Shown one piece after another: positions 26,206 through 33,665 of a stretch of DNA of 50,212 bases. The notes beneath the pieces were generated by a model that saw only the letters and a program-made list of their open reading frames with translations, was not told the DNA's origin and did not search any database. Each line of letters starts with the position of its first letter. Positions within the stretch are counted from its first letter, which is position 1. Both the position numbers and the translations under genes were made by a program. This DNA is from Streptomyces sp. XM83C. Lineage in GTDB: Bacteria > Actinomycetota > Actinomycetes > Streptomycetales > Streptomycetaceae. The stretch covers positions 1 to 50,212 of the forward strand of contig NZ_JALLGL010000006.1 of NCBI RefSeq assembly GCF_023072675.1. Direction: 5' to 3'.

Positions 26206-27110
26206 CATCGACGACGGACACGGCAGGGCACCCGGACGTCACCGAGATCTCCGACCTCGCCGAAGGGCTGCTCCCACCGTCCCGCACCGCCGATCTACGA
26301 CGGCACCTGGACGCATGCGACCTGTGCGCGGACGTCCATTCCTCCCTGGAGGAGATCCGCGGACTGCTCGGCACCCTGCCGGGCCCGCCGAAGATGCCGG
26401 ACGATGTCGCCCAGCGCATCGACGCGGCCCTTGCGGCGGAAGCCCTCCTCGACGCCCGGACCGCCGGATACCCCGAGGACGAGGCAGCCGGCCACCCCGC
26501 TTCGAGGACCTCCGCAACGGCGGACCACGCGCATGTTTCACGTGAAACATCGGCACCCGACCGTCCCTCCGGCCGTCCCCGCACCGCCGGCACCGGCCCG
26601 GGCCGCAAGGAGCGCACCCGCCGGAGCCGGCGCAAGGTCGCCGTCCTGAGCAGCGTGCTCGGAGCCGCCGCACTGGGCCTCGGCGCCGTGCTGGTGACCT
26701 CACTCACGGACGGCGGCACCGCCGCGAAGGCCCCCCGGACCACCGCAGCGGACACCTTCGCCCAGGGCACCCTCCAGGGCCAGGTGACCGACCTCCTCGC
26801 CGGGAGCACCGACGACGGCTCCCATGCCCCTCGCAGCCTCGGCATCGAGTCCGACACCGGCAACGGCCCCAAGGTCTACCGGCAGCCCACTGTCCCCGAA
26901 TGCGTCCAGAAGGGCATCGGCCGCAAGGAGGCGGCCCTCGCCACCAAGGAAGGCACCTATCAGGGGACCGCCGCGCTGCTCGTCGTGCTGCCCGACACCA
27001 CCAACAGCGGCCGGGTCACCGCCTATATCGTCGATGCGGCCTGCGTGAAGGACCCGAAGTCGGCGGACAGCGCCAAGATCCTGCTGCAGAACTCCTTCCC
27101 GCGTCCCTGA
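26202..27110 (+). CDS. rsmA: Anti-sigma factor for SigM (RsmA-like)
   Basis: A 302-residue single-pass protein. The cytoplasmic N-terminus has the ZAS motif HxxxCxxC (His35, Cys39, Cys42). The S. coelicolor homologue was reported to bind a [2Fe-2S] cluster (recollection). A disordered linker spans about 90-150, a membrane helix about 154-169 (VAVLSSVLGAAALGLGAVLV), and an exterior domain of about 125 residues has two cysteines (VPECVQ, DAACVK). The GTG at 26202 overlaps the sigM stop; GGAGGT lies eight bases upstream. A parS site is embedded in the linker coding region and read as VSRET (122-126). Do not confuse with the 16S rRNA methyltransferase also called RsmA. Confidence 0.9.
   Translation: MTSTTDTAGHPDVTEISDLAEGLLPPSRTADLRRHLDACDLCADVHSSLEEIRGLLGTLPGPPKMPDDVAQRIDAALAAEALLDARTAGYPEDEAAGHPASRTSATADHAHVSRETSAPDRPSGRPRTAGTGPGRKERTRRSRRKVAVLSSVLGAAALGLGAVLVTSLTDGGTAAKAPRTTAADTFAQGTLQGQVTDLLAGSTDDGSHAPRSLGIESDTGNGPKVYRQPTVPECVQKGIGRKEAALATKEGTYQGTAALLVVLPDTTNSGRVTAYIVDAACVKDPKSADSAKILLQNSFPRP
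26535..26548. other. parS site 5 (inside the anti-sigma gene)
   Basis: A perfect GTTTCACGTGAAAC within codons 122-126 of the anti-sigma gene, translated as VSRET in the disordered linker between the metal site and the membrane helix. Confidence 0.95.
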
Positions 27111-27181
27111 GCGCCGGAGGCCTTGTCGTCGCCGTGCGTGGTACCCGTGCGGTGACGGGCCGCGGTGTGCCCGGACACGGC

Positions 27182-27208
27182 GGGAATGCGGGCCCCGTAG
27201 GATCCGTT
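27182..27208 (+). promoter_or_regulatory. SigR-type promoter of trxBA
   Basis: GGGAAT at 27182-27187, exactly 18 bases, then GTT at 27206-27208. This matches the SigR (thiol-oxidative stress) consensus GGAAT-N18-GTT. It lies about 70 bases before the trxB start. trxBA is a known SigR target in S. coelicolor, so disulfide stress probably induces this operon. Confidence 0.85.
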
Positions 27209-27279
27209 GGGTGGGGTGAGAGTTCAGAAACGGGCTCCCACCGGCCGTACGACGCAGCCAAGAGACGAGGAATCAAGCC

Positions 27280-28251
27280 GTGAGCGACGTCCGAAACGTG
27301 ATCATCATCGGCTCCGGGCCCGCCGGATACACGGCGGCGCTCTACACCGCACGCGCGTCGCTGAAGCCGCTGGTGTTCGAAGGGGCGGTCACCGCGGGTG
27401 GCGCCCTGATGAACACCACCGAGGTGGAGAACTTCCCCGGCTTCCGGGACGGCATCATGGGCCCCGAGCTCATGGACAACATGCGGGCGCAGGCCGAGCG
27501 CTTCGGCGCCGAGCTCATCCCCGACGACGCCGTCTCCGTCGACCTCACCGGTGAGATCAAGACCGTCACGGACACCGCCGGCACCGTCCACCGCGCGAAG
27601 GCCGTGATCGTCACGACCGGCTCCCAGCACCGCAAGCTCGGTCTGCCGAACGAGGACGCGCTCTCCGGCCGGGGCGTCTCCTGGTGCGCGACCTGTGACG
27701 GCTTCTTCTTCAAGGACCAGGACATCGCCGTGATCGGCGGCGGCGACACCGCGATGGAGGAGGCCACCTTCCTCTCCCGCTTCGCCAAGTCCGTCACCGT
27801 CGTCCACCGCCGGGACACTCTGCGCGCCTCCAAGGCCATGCAGGAGCGCGCCTTCGCCGACCCGAAGATCAAGTTCGTCTGGGACAGCGAGGTCGCCGAG
27901 ATCCTCGGCGAGCAGAAGCTGGCCGGTCTGAAGCTGCGCAACGTCAAGACCGGTGAGCTCTCGGACCTGCCGGTCACCGGCCTGTTCATCGCGATCGGCC
28001 ACGACCCGCGCACCGAGCTGTTCAAGGGCCAGCTGGACCTGGACGAGGAGGGCTACCTCAAGGTCGCCTCTCCCTCCACCCGGACCAACATCCCGGGTGT
28101 CTTCGCCGCGGGCGATGTCGTGGACCACACCTACCGCCAGGCCATCACCGCGGCCGGTACCGGCTGCTCCGCCGCCCTCGACGCCGAGCGGTACCTCGCC
28201 GCTCTGGGCGACAACGAGCAGCAGGCCGAGCCCGAGAAGACCTCTGTCTGA
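27280..28251 (+). CDS. trxB: Thioredoxin reductase
   Basis: A 323-residue FAD enzyme that uses NADPH to reduce thioredoxin. FAD site [16 protein letters not shown] (11-26), redox pair Cys136/Cys139 in [14 protein letters not shown] site [11 protein letters not shown] (about 152-162), and the C-terminal FAD motif [10 protein letters not shown]. Length is normal. The GTG at 27280 has GAGG about nine bases upstream. It is the first gene of the trxBA operon behind a SigR-type promoter. trxA begins 41 bases downstream. Confidence 0.98.
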   Translation: MSDVRNVIIIGSGPAGYTAALYTARASLKPLVFEGAVTAGGALMNTTEVENFPGFRDGIMGPELMDNMRAQAERFGAELIPDDAVSVDLTGEIKTVTDTAGTVHRAKAVIVTTGSQHRKLGLPNEDALSGRGVSWCATCDGFFFKDQDIAVIGGGDTAMEEATFLSRFAKSVTVVHRRDTLRASKAMQERAFADPKIKFVWDSEVAEILGEQKLAGLKLRNVKTGELSDLPVTGLFIAIGHDPRTELFKGQLDLDEEGYLKVASPSTRTNIPGVFAAGDVVDHTYRQAITAAGTGCSAALDAERYLAALGDNEQQAEPEKTSV

Positions 28252-28292
28252 CCCCCATCCCGCCCCACGCACCAACAGTTAAGGAGCCCGCC

Positions 28293-28628
28293 GTGGCAGG
28301 CACCCTGAAGAACGTGACCGACGACTCCTTCGAGCAGGACGTCCTGAAGAGCGACAAGCCCGTCCTGGTGGACTTCTGGGCCGCCTGGTGCGGCCCGTGC
28401 CGTCAGATCGCGCCCTCGCTGGAGGCGATCGCCGCCGAGCACGGCGACAAGATCGAGATCGTCAAGCTGAACATCGACGAGAACCCCGGCACGGCTGCGA
28501 AGTACGGCGTGATGTCCATCCCGACGCTGAACGTCTACCACAACGGTGAGGTCGCCAAGACCATCGTCGGTGCCAAGCCCAAGGCCGCGCTCCTCCGCGA
28601 CCTCGAGGACTTCATCGCTGAACGCTGA
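28293..28628 (+). CDS. trxA: Thioredoxin
   Basis: A 111-residue thioredoxin with active site WCGPC (Cys33, Cys36), the conserved DFWA before it and cis-Pro in MSIPTLNVY. It reduces disulfides in cytoplasmic proteins and is recycled by the TrxB encoded just upstream. The GTG at 28293 has AAGGAG six bases upstream. A parS site begins five bases after its stop, followed by a terminator. Confidence 0.98.
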   Translation: MAGTLKNVTDDSFEQDVLKSDKPVLVDFWAAWCGPCRQIAPSLEAIAAEHGDKIEIVKLNIDENPGTAAKYGVMSIPTLNVYHNGEVAKTIVGAKPKAALLRDLEDFIAER

Positions 28629-28633
28629 GCAAC

Positions 28634-28647
28634 GTTTCACGTGAAAC
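28634..28647. other. parS site 6
   Basis: A perfect GTTTCACGTGAAAC between the trxA stop and its terminator. Confidence 0.95.
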
Positions 28648-28650
28648 ATG

Positions 28651-28678
28651 AGGGGCCGACCTCCACGGGTCGGCCCCT
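28651..28678. terminator. Terminator between trxA and the GNAT gene
   Basis: An 11-bp perfect stem (AGGGGCCGACC and complement) with a six-base loop. It serves convergent genes and begins four bases after parS site 6. Confidence 0.75.
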
Positions 28679-28743
28679 TCGGCATATACGGCCGCGCAGA
28701 ACATGCGGCGGCCCGAAGGCTGACCGGAGCCGCCGCGCCGTGG

Positions 28744-29361
28744 TCACAGGGGCCGCAACGCGGGTTCCTTCTGTACTGCCCCGAGCAGCCGGTCCAGAGC
28801 CAGCTCCACGTCTTCCTTCCAGGACAGCGTGGACCGCAGCTCCAGCCGCAGACGCGGGTGGACGGGATGCTGGCGCACGGTCTTGAACCCCACGGCCAGC
28901 AGATGATCGGCGGGCAGCAGACAGGCGGGTTCCTTCCAGCGGGCATCGCCGAACGCCTCGATCGCCTTGAACCCGCGACGCAACAGATCCTTCGCGACGG
29001 TCTGGACCATCACCCGGCCCAGCCCCTGCCCCTGATAGCCCGGCACGATGAAGCCGGTGATCAGCTGCACGGCGTCCGGTGAGACAGGGCTCGTCGGGAA
29101 GGCGGTCGAGCGCGGGACATAGGCGGGCGGCGCATAAAGCACGAACCCCACCGGGACGTCATCGACATAGACCACCCGCCCGCAGGAGCCCCAGTCCAGC
29201 AGGACGGCGGAGATCCACGACTCCTTCTCCAGGTCCGCCGTCCCGGCCTTTATCGCGGCTTCGCCGCTGACCGGGTCCAGCTCCCAGAAGACGCACGCGC
29301 GACAGCGCTGGGGAAGGTCCTGAAGATTGTCCAGCGTGAGCGGTACGAGCCGACGGCCCAT
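28744..29361 (-). CDS. GNAT family N-acetyltransferase
   Basis: A 205-residue protein with the acetyl-CoA motif A IVPGYQGQGLGRVMVQ (about 109-124). Other blocks are VPVGFVLYAPP and FGDARWKEPACLLPADHLLAVGF. The ATG at 29361 has AGGAA nine bases upstream; the frame is open further but lacks codon bias. The substrate is unknown. Mycobacteria have the wall regulator CwlM between trxC and parB; here no CwlM-like gene occurs, and this GNAT is the only gene between trxA and parB. Confidence 0.88.
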   Translation of the reverse strand: MGRRLVPLTLDNLQDLPQRCRACVFWELDPVSGEAAIKAGTADLEKESWISAVLLDWGSCGRVVYVDDVPVGFVLYAPPAYVPRSTAFPTSPVSPDAVQLITGFIVPGYQGQGLGRVMVQTVAKDLLRRGFKAIEAFGDARWKEPACLLPADHLLAVGFKTVRQHPVHPRLRLELRSTLSWKEDVELALDRLLGAVQKEPALRPL

Positions 29362-29508
29362 GAAGGCGGTTCCTCGCTTCCCCCGCCCGCTGTCCGGCGG
29401 GCGGCTGTCAGAGCACCCCGTTCCCTGAGCAGACTGCCGACGAATCCGCCGACCGCGCCCAGCCCCAGGCCGGCGCTCACGAGTCCGGTCCGGCTCATCG
29501 TGCGCATG
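29362..29508 (-). other. Possible small Gly-rich hydrophobic ORF overlapping the GNAT start (weak)
   Basis: In the frame starting at an ATG near 29508, the peptide MRTMSRTGLVSAGLGLG continues into a Gly-zipper-like hydrophobic stretch and then RERGALTAARR. The frame stays open into the GNAT gene, stopping at 29250, so about 110 bases would overlap. Only the first 30 residues look protein-like. No strong ribosome site is visible. It may be a chance frame. Confidence 0.25.
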
Positions 29509-29607
29509 GCCCCCCGCCCTCCCCGTTCGAGGTGCTGCCCGGTCATGTGCCTGATCCATTCGCATCGTATCCACGAAACAATCTGCTCGATACCGGATCA
29601 AAGCAAA

Positions 29608-29648
29608 GAGCGGGCCGTGTTCCGGTACACACCGGACACGGCCCGCTC
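29608..29648 (-). terminator. Terminator downstream of parB
   Basis: An 18-bp stem (GAGCGGGCCGTGT plus CCGGT) with one bulged T and a short loop, 19 bases beyond the parB stop. Confidence 0.8.
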
Positions 29649-29666
29649 TCCGTCGGACACGGAAGA

Positions 29667-30758
29667 TCAGTCGTCGGTGTCGTCCGGCCCCGCGTCCCTG
29701 AGGCTCTTCTGCAGCACCTGGCCCTCGCCCGGGGCGAGCGTGCTGAGGATGCGCTCCAGATCCTCCACCGAGGCGAACTCAACGGTGATCTTGCCCTTCT
29801 TCTGGCCGAGGTCGACCTTCACCCGCGTCTCGAACCGGTCCGACAGCCGGGATGCCAGGTCGTTGAGGGCGGGGGAGATCCGGGAGCCGGCACGCGGCTT
29901 GCGGGACCGGGGCGCCTTCTTTTCCCGCGACCCCATCAGGGTCACGATCTCCTCGACCGACCGCACCGAGAGCCCCTCGGAGACGATCCGCTTCGCCAGC
30001 CGGTCCTGCTCCTCCGGGTCCTCGATGCCGACCAGTGCACGGGCATGGCCCGCGGAGAGCACTCCGGCGGCGACCCTCAGCTGGATCGTCGGCGACAGCT
30101 TCAGCAACCGGAGCGTGTTGCTGATCTGTGGGCGGGAACGGCCGATGCGCTCCGCCAGCTGATCATGCGTGCAGTTGAAGTCCTTCAGCAGCTGATCGTA
30201 GGCGTTCGCCTCCTCGATCGGGTTGAGCTGCGCCCGGTGGAGGTTCTCCAGCAGTGCGTCGACGAGCATCTTGTCGTCGTCCGTGTGCCGCACGATCGCC
30301 GGGATGTTCTCCAGTCCCAGCTTCTTGCAGGCACGGAAGCGCCGCTCACCCATGATCAGCTCGTAGCTGTCGGGGCGCATCTGCCGGACCACCACGGGCT
30401 GCAGAAGCCCGAACTCGCGGATGGAGACGACCAGCTCTTCCAGGGCGTCCTCGTCGAACACCTCGCGCGGCTGGTGCGGGTTGGGCGAGATGGCGTCGAG
30501 CGGGATCTCGGCGAAGTGCGCCCCCATCGGAGGGGCCGGAACAGAAGGAGCCGCCGACTCCTCTGTTTCACGTGAAACAGGCGGCAGTGTGGCCACCTTC
30601 GCCGCGGCCACTCCGCGGTCGGACGTCAGCGTCGGGACACCGGACGGAGATGCGGCTGCGCCGCCTCCCAGTGCCGCCGCAGCCGGGCTCTTCTCTGTCG
30701 GGGCGGCGGGGATCAATGCGCTAAGACCTCGACCCAGCCCCCTCCGTCGCTCGCTCAC
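29667..30758 (-). CDS. parB: Chromosome partitioning protein ParB
   Basis: A 363-residue CTPase/DNA-binding protein that loads at parS and spreads to organise the origin. [17 protein letters not shown] (1-17) is the ParA-stimulating N-terminus. A linker follows to about 80 and contains an embedded parS (PPVSRETEE). The CTP-binding N domain ([24 protein letters not shown]) and the helix-turn-helix parS reader ([23 protein letters not shown], about 195-217) are intact, followed by a C-terminal dimer domain. The GTG start at 30758 overlaps the parA stop (GTGA), giving translational coupling. Confidence 0.98.
   Translation of the reverse strand: MSERRRGLGRGLSALIPAAPTEKSPAAAALGGGAAASPSGVPTLTSDRGVAAAKVATLPPVSRETEESAAPSVPAPPMGAHFAEIPLDAISPNPHQPREVFDEDALEELVVSIREFGLLQPVVVRQMRPDSYELIMGERRFRACKKLGLENIPAIVRHTDDDKMLVDALLENLHRAQLNPIEEANAYDQLLKDFNCTHDQLAERIGRSRPQISNTLRLLKLSPTIQLRVAAGVLSAGHARALVGIEDPEEQDRLAKRIVSEGLSVRSVEEIVTLMGSREKKAPRSRKPRAGSRISPALNDLASRLSDRFETRVKVDLGQKKGKITVEFASVEDLERILSTLAPGEGQVLQKSLRDAGPDDTDD
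30565..30578. other. parS site 7 (inside parB)
   Basis: A perfect GTTTCACGTGAAAC in the linker-coding part of parB, translated on the minus strand as VSRET. Confidence 0.95.
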
Positions 30759-31828
30759 TGGATCCCCTCCACCATGTTCGGGTTGCTCTGGGCGCCGATA
30801 TGGGCGTGGAGCGCGTCATAGCTGACGCCGACACCCTTCAGCGCGATCTCACGTGCGGCCTCAAAGTAGGAGAGGGCGCCACTCGATCCCGGATCGTAGG
30901 TCAGCACCGTCTGCCCGTAGCTCGGCGCCTCGGAGATACGGACCGAGCGGGGAATGCTCGTCCGCAGCACCTCGTCACCGAAGTGGTTGCGCACCTCTTC
31001 CGCGACCTGGGACGCCAGGCGTGTCCGGCCGTCGTACATGGTGAGCAGGATGGTCGACACATGCAGCGTGGGGTTGAGGTGGCCCCGCACCAGGTCGACG
31101 TTGCGCAGAAGCTGTCCCAGACCTTCCAGCGCGTAGTACTCGCACTGGATCGGGATGAGCACTTCCTGGCCCGCCACGAGCGCGTTGACGGTCAGCAGTC
31201 CGAGCGAGGGCGGACAGTCGATGAGGATGTAGTCGAGCGGCTGCTCATAGGCCTGGATGGCCCGCTGGAGCCGGCTCTCGCGGGCGACCAGGGAGACCAG
31301 CTCGATCTCTGCGCCGGCCAGGTCGATGGTGGCGGGGGCACAGAAGAGGCCCTCGACGTCGACGACCGGCTGGACAACCTCGGACAGCGGCTTGCTGTCC
31401 ACCAACACGTCGTAAATGGACGGCACTTCGGCATGGTGGTCGATCCCCAGCGCGGTGGACGCATTGCCCTGCGGATCGAGGTCGATCACCAGGACCCGGC
31501 TCCCATGGAGAGCCAGGGAGGCGGCGATATTGACCGTCGTCGTGGTCTTGCCGACGCCGCCCTTCTGGTTGGCGACCACGATGATGCGGGTCTGCTCGGG
31601 TCGCGGGAGACCCTCCCCGGCGCGGCCCATTGCCTCCACCGCGAGTTGGGCCGCACGACCGATCGGGGTGTCGTCCATCGGGGGCGGCGTTTCACGTGAA
31701 ACATCCTCCCCCGTCGACTCGGTACGGGGACCGGGGACCGGATCGGTCATCGGTCCCGCGATGTTGGCGTCGGACCGCAAGGATTCACTCTCCTCGACTT
31801 CAGGCTCGCAATGAAGAGAGCGTCGCAT
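30755..31828 (-). CDS. parA: Chromosome partitioning ATPase ParA
   Basis: A 357-residue (from the chosen start) P-loop ATPase that moves ParB-parS complexes during sporulation septation. The deviant Walker A is [16 protein letters not shown]. Walker A' [12 protein letters not shown] and Walker [14 protein letters not shown] are intact. The ATG at 31828 gives the length I recall for S. coelicolor ParA, but its ribosome site is poor; the ATG at 31753 (332 residues) is an alternative. The frame stays open upstream to a GTG at 32035 inside parS site 9. A parS lies in the N-terminal extension (VSRET). Confidence 0.93.
   Translation of the reverse strand: MRRSLHCEPEVEESESLRSDANIAGPMTDPVPGPRTESTGEDVSRETPPPMDDTPIGRAAQLAVEAMGRAGEGLPRPEQTRIIVVANQKGGVGKTTTTVNIAASLALHGSRVLVIDLDPQGNASTALGIDHHAEVPSIYDVLVDSKPLSEVVQPVVDVEGLFCAPATIDLAGAEIELVSLVARESRLQRAIQAYEQPLDYILIDCPPSLGLLTVNALVAGQEVLIPIQCEYYALEGLGQLLRNVDLVRGHLNPTLHVSTILLTMYDGRTRLASQVAEEVRNHFGDEVLRTSIPRSVRISEAPSYGQTVLTYDPGSSGALSYFEAAREIALKGVGVSYDALHAHIGAQSNPNMVEGIQ
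31689..31702. other. parS site 8 (inside parA)
   Basis: A perfect GTTTCACGTGAAAC in the N-terminal extension of parA, translated on the minus strand as VSRET. Confidence 0.95.
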
Positions 31829-32306
31829 GCCTTTGGGGTCGTGAGCCAGTGAGCCCTTGCCTTCTGTGGAGAAATCCACCTCTGTGGACAACTCCGTGCC
31901 CCTCGCGGGGGACGGGGACGGCTTGTCTGACGCCTGGTCCAGGGAGCCGAGAGGCCTACGTTCGCGGGGGTCAGCCGCAGCGCGGCCCCGACTGATGATG
32001 CCGTGCAGCAGTGAGCGACGTTTCACGTGAAACACGATGCCGAGCAGCCGAGGCCGAACTGTCGCGACACTCCGTCATGCGACGCTTGGGACGTTTATGT
32101 GGAGTACACCCGCAGGTACAACCCCAGGCGCACTCCAGAGCACAGCTCCCGGGCGTGCCACCCGGGACCACACAGCCGGCCCGCAGGACAGCACACCCCA
32201 TCCCGCGGGACGTCGCACCAACGGCCCGGCCCGCGCGAGGCAGCACGCCTGGGCCGCGCCGGGCAGCACACCCGTCCCGCCGGGCAGCACACCCGGCCCA
32301 GCCCCG
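31829..32306. promoter_or_regulatory. parA upstream region, 478 bases, between parA and rsmG
   Basis: It carries the parAB promoter(s), which I cannot place by motif, parS site 9, and near the rsmG stop four copies of CAGCAC[AG]CC[CT] at 32189, 32241, 32264 and 32285 in a C-rich stretch. The last copies form small CGGG/CCCG hairpins that may end rsmG transcription. No gene is convincing. Confidence 0.5.
32020..32033. other. parS site 9
   Basis: A perfect GTTTCACGTGAAAC about 190 bases upstream of parA, in the expected promoter region. ParB bound here could repress parAB. Confidence 0.95.
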
Positions 32307-33023
32307 TCAGCGCCGGCGCCGGGTACGCCCCGTGCGGGCCGCCTTGGCCCGCTTGGCGGCGAAGCGGACACCGCCGGGGCTCTCCCCGACCTCGACGCGC
32401 ACGACCGTGGACATCGGGTCCACCACGCCCTCGCCGACGTGCAGGATCGACGTCTCCACGGCACCCAGCTTGGTCAGCGCGGTCGCCGCGGCCTTGAGCT
32501 CCTCCTCGGCCGTGTCGCCCTTGAGGGCGAGCATCTCGCCGTAGGGCCGCAGCAGAGGAATCCCCCAGGTGGCGAGCCGGTCCAGCGGGGCCACGGCACG
32601 GGCCGTCACGACATGGACCGGGGGCAACTTGCCCATGACCTCCTCGGCACGGCCGCGCACGACGGTGACATGGTCGAGCCCGAGCAGCTCGACGACCTCG
32701 GTGAGGAAGTTGGTGCGCCGCAGCAGCGGCTCCAGCAGGGTGATCTTCAGGTCGTCCCGGACCAGGGCCAGGGGGATACCGGGCAGGCCGGCGCCGGAAC
32801 CGACATCGCACACGGTGACTCCCTCGGGCACGACCTCCGAGAGCACCGCACAGTTCAGCAGATGCCGCTCCCACAGGCGGGGTACCTCCCGGGGACCGAT
32901 GAGCCCGCGCTGCACTCCCGCCTCCGCCAGAAGCTCGGCGTACCGGACCGCATCCGCGAAGCGATCACCGAATACGTCGCGCGCCTGCTCGGGCGCAGGG
33001 GGAAGCTCCGCTGCCTCCGTCAC
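32307..33023 (-). CDS. rsmG: 16S rRNA (guanine-527-N7) methyltransferase RsmG (GidB)
   Basis: A 238-residue SAM enzyme that methylates G527 of 16S rRNA; loss gives low-level streptomycin resistance. SAM-binding motif VCDVGSGAGLPGIPLAL (about 71-87), LLEPLLRRTNFLTEVVE and VVTARAVAPLDRLATW are typical. The GTG at 33023 has GGAAGG about nine bases upstream; an ATG at 33047 is possible. The C-terminus is strongly basic. It lies between jag and parA, all on the minus strand. Confidence 0.96.
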   Translation of the reverse strand: MTEAAELPPAPEQARDVFGDRFADAVRYAELLAEAGVQRGLIGPREVPRLWERHLLNCAVLSEVVPEGVTVCDVGSGAGLPGIPLALVRDDLKITLLEPLLRRTNFLTEVVELLGLDHVTVVRGRAEEVMGKLPPVHVVTARAVAPLDRLATWGIPLLRPYGEMLALKGDTAEEELKAAATALTKLGAVETSILHVGEGVVDPMSTVVRVEVGESPGGVRFAAKRAKAARTGRTRRRR

Positions 33024-33095
33024 GGGGACCGTCCTTCCGTACCGCATCAGCGCGCTGCGCGCCGACGACCACCAGAACTACAGGCTGACAAAGAT

Positions 33096-33124
33096 CGGCC
33101 CCGCCTGCGCAACAGACGGGGCCG
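33096..33124 (-). terminator. Possible hairpin between jag and rsmG
   Basis: An 8-bp perfect stem (CGGCCCCG and complement) with a 13-base loop sits 19 bases after the jag stop. It may attenuate rather than fully stop transcription into rsmG. Confidence 0.45.
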
Positions 33125-33143
33125 GGGTGACGTGCGTACCGGT

Positions 33144-33650
33144 TCAGTTGGGCAGCACGACGACGAAACGCTGCGGCTCCTCGCCCTCGGACTCGCTGCG
33201 CAGTCCGGCGGCCTTGACCGCGTCGTGCACGACCTTCCGCTCGAACGGGGTCATCGGCCTGAGCCGCTTGGGCTCACCGCTGCTCTTGACCTCGGCGGCG
33301 GCCTTGGCCCCCAGCTCGGACAGCTCGGCACGCTTCTTGGCGCGGTACCCGGCGATGTCCAGCATCAGCCGGCTGCGGTCGCCGGTCTCCCGGTGCACGG
33401 CGAGCCGGGTCAGCTCCTGCAGGGCCTCCAGCACCTCGCCGTCCCGGCCGACCAGCTTCTGCAGGTCGCGGCTGCCCGTGTCGCTGATGATCGACACAGA
33501 GGCGCGGTCGGCTTCGACGTCCATGTCGATGTCGCCGTCGAGGTCGGCGATGTCCAGCAGACCCTCGAGGTAGTCCGCCGCGATCTCGCCCTCCTGCTCC
33601 AGGCGGGTCAGGGTGTCTGCACCCTCGGCGGAGGTGGTGCCTTCCGTCAC
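33144..33650 (-). CDS. jag: Jag/KhpB-type RNA-binding protein (KH and R3H domains)
   Basis: A 168-residue protein. The acidic N-terminus (1-50) leads to a KH-like fold with the conserved LVGRDGEVLEALQELTRLAV (about 66-85), then R3H (RLMLDIAGYRAKKRAEL, and MTPFERKVVHDAV near 133-145). Homologues bind RNA and influence division and wall growth. The GTG start at 33650 lies 15 bases after the yidC stop. It is in the conserved rpmH-rnpA-yidD-yidC-jag operon. Confidence 0.93.
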   Translation of the reverse strand: MTEGTTSAEGADTLTRLEQEGEIAADYLEGLLDIADLDGDIDMDVEADRASVSIISDTGSRDLQKLVGRDGEVLEALQELTRLAVHRETGDRSRLMLDIAGYRAKKRAELSELGAKAAAEVKSSGEPKRLRPMTPFERKVVHDAVKAAGLRSESEGEEPQRFVVVLPN

Positions 33651-33665
33651 GGGATGGGCTCCTTC

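Noticed and set aside
31192-31464. Short overlapping frames within parA and parB as extra proteins
   Set aside because: All are Arg/Ser/Pro-rich out-of-frame readings without start signals.
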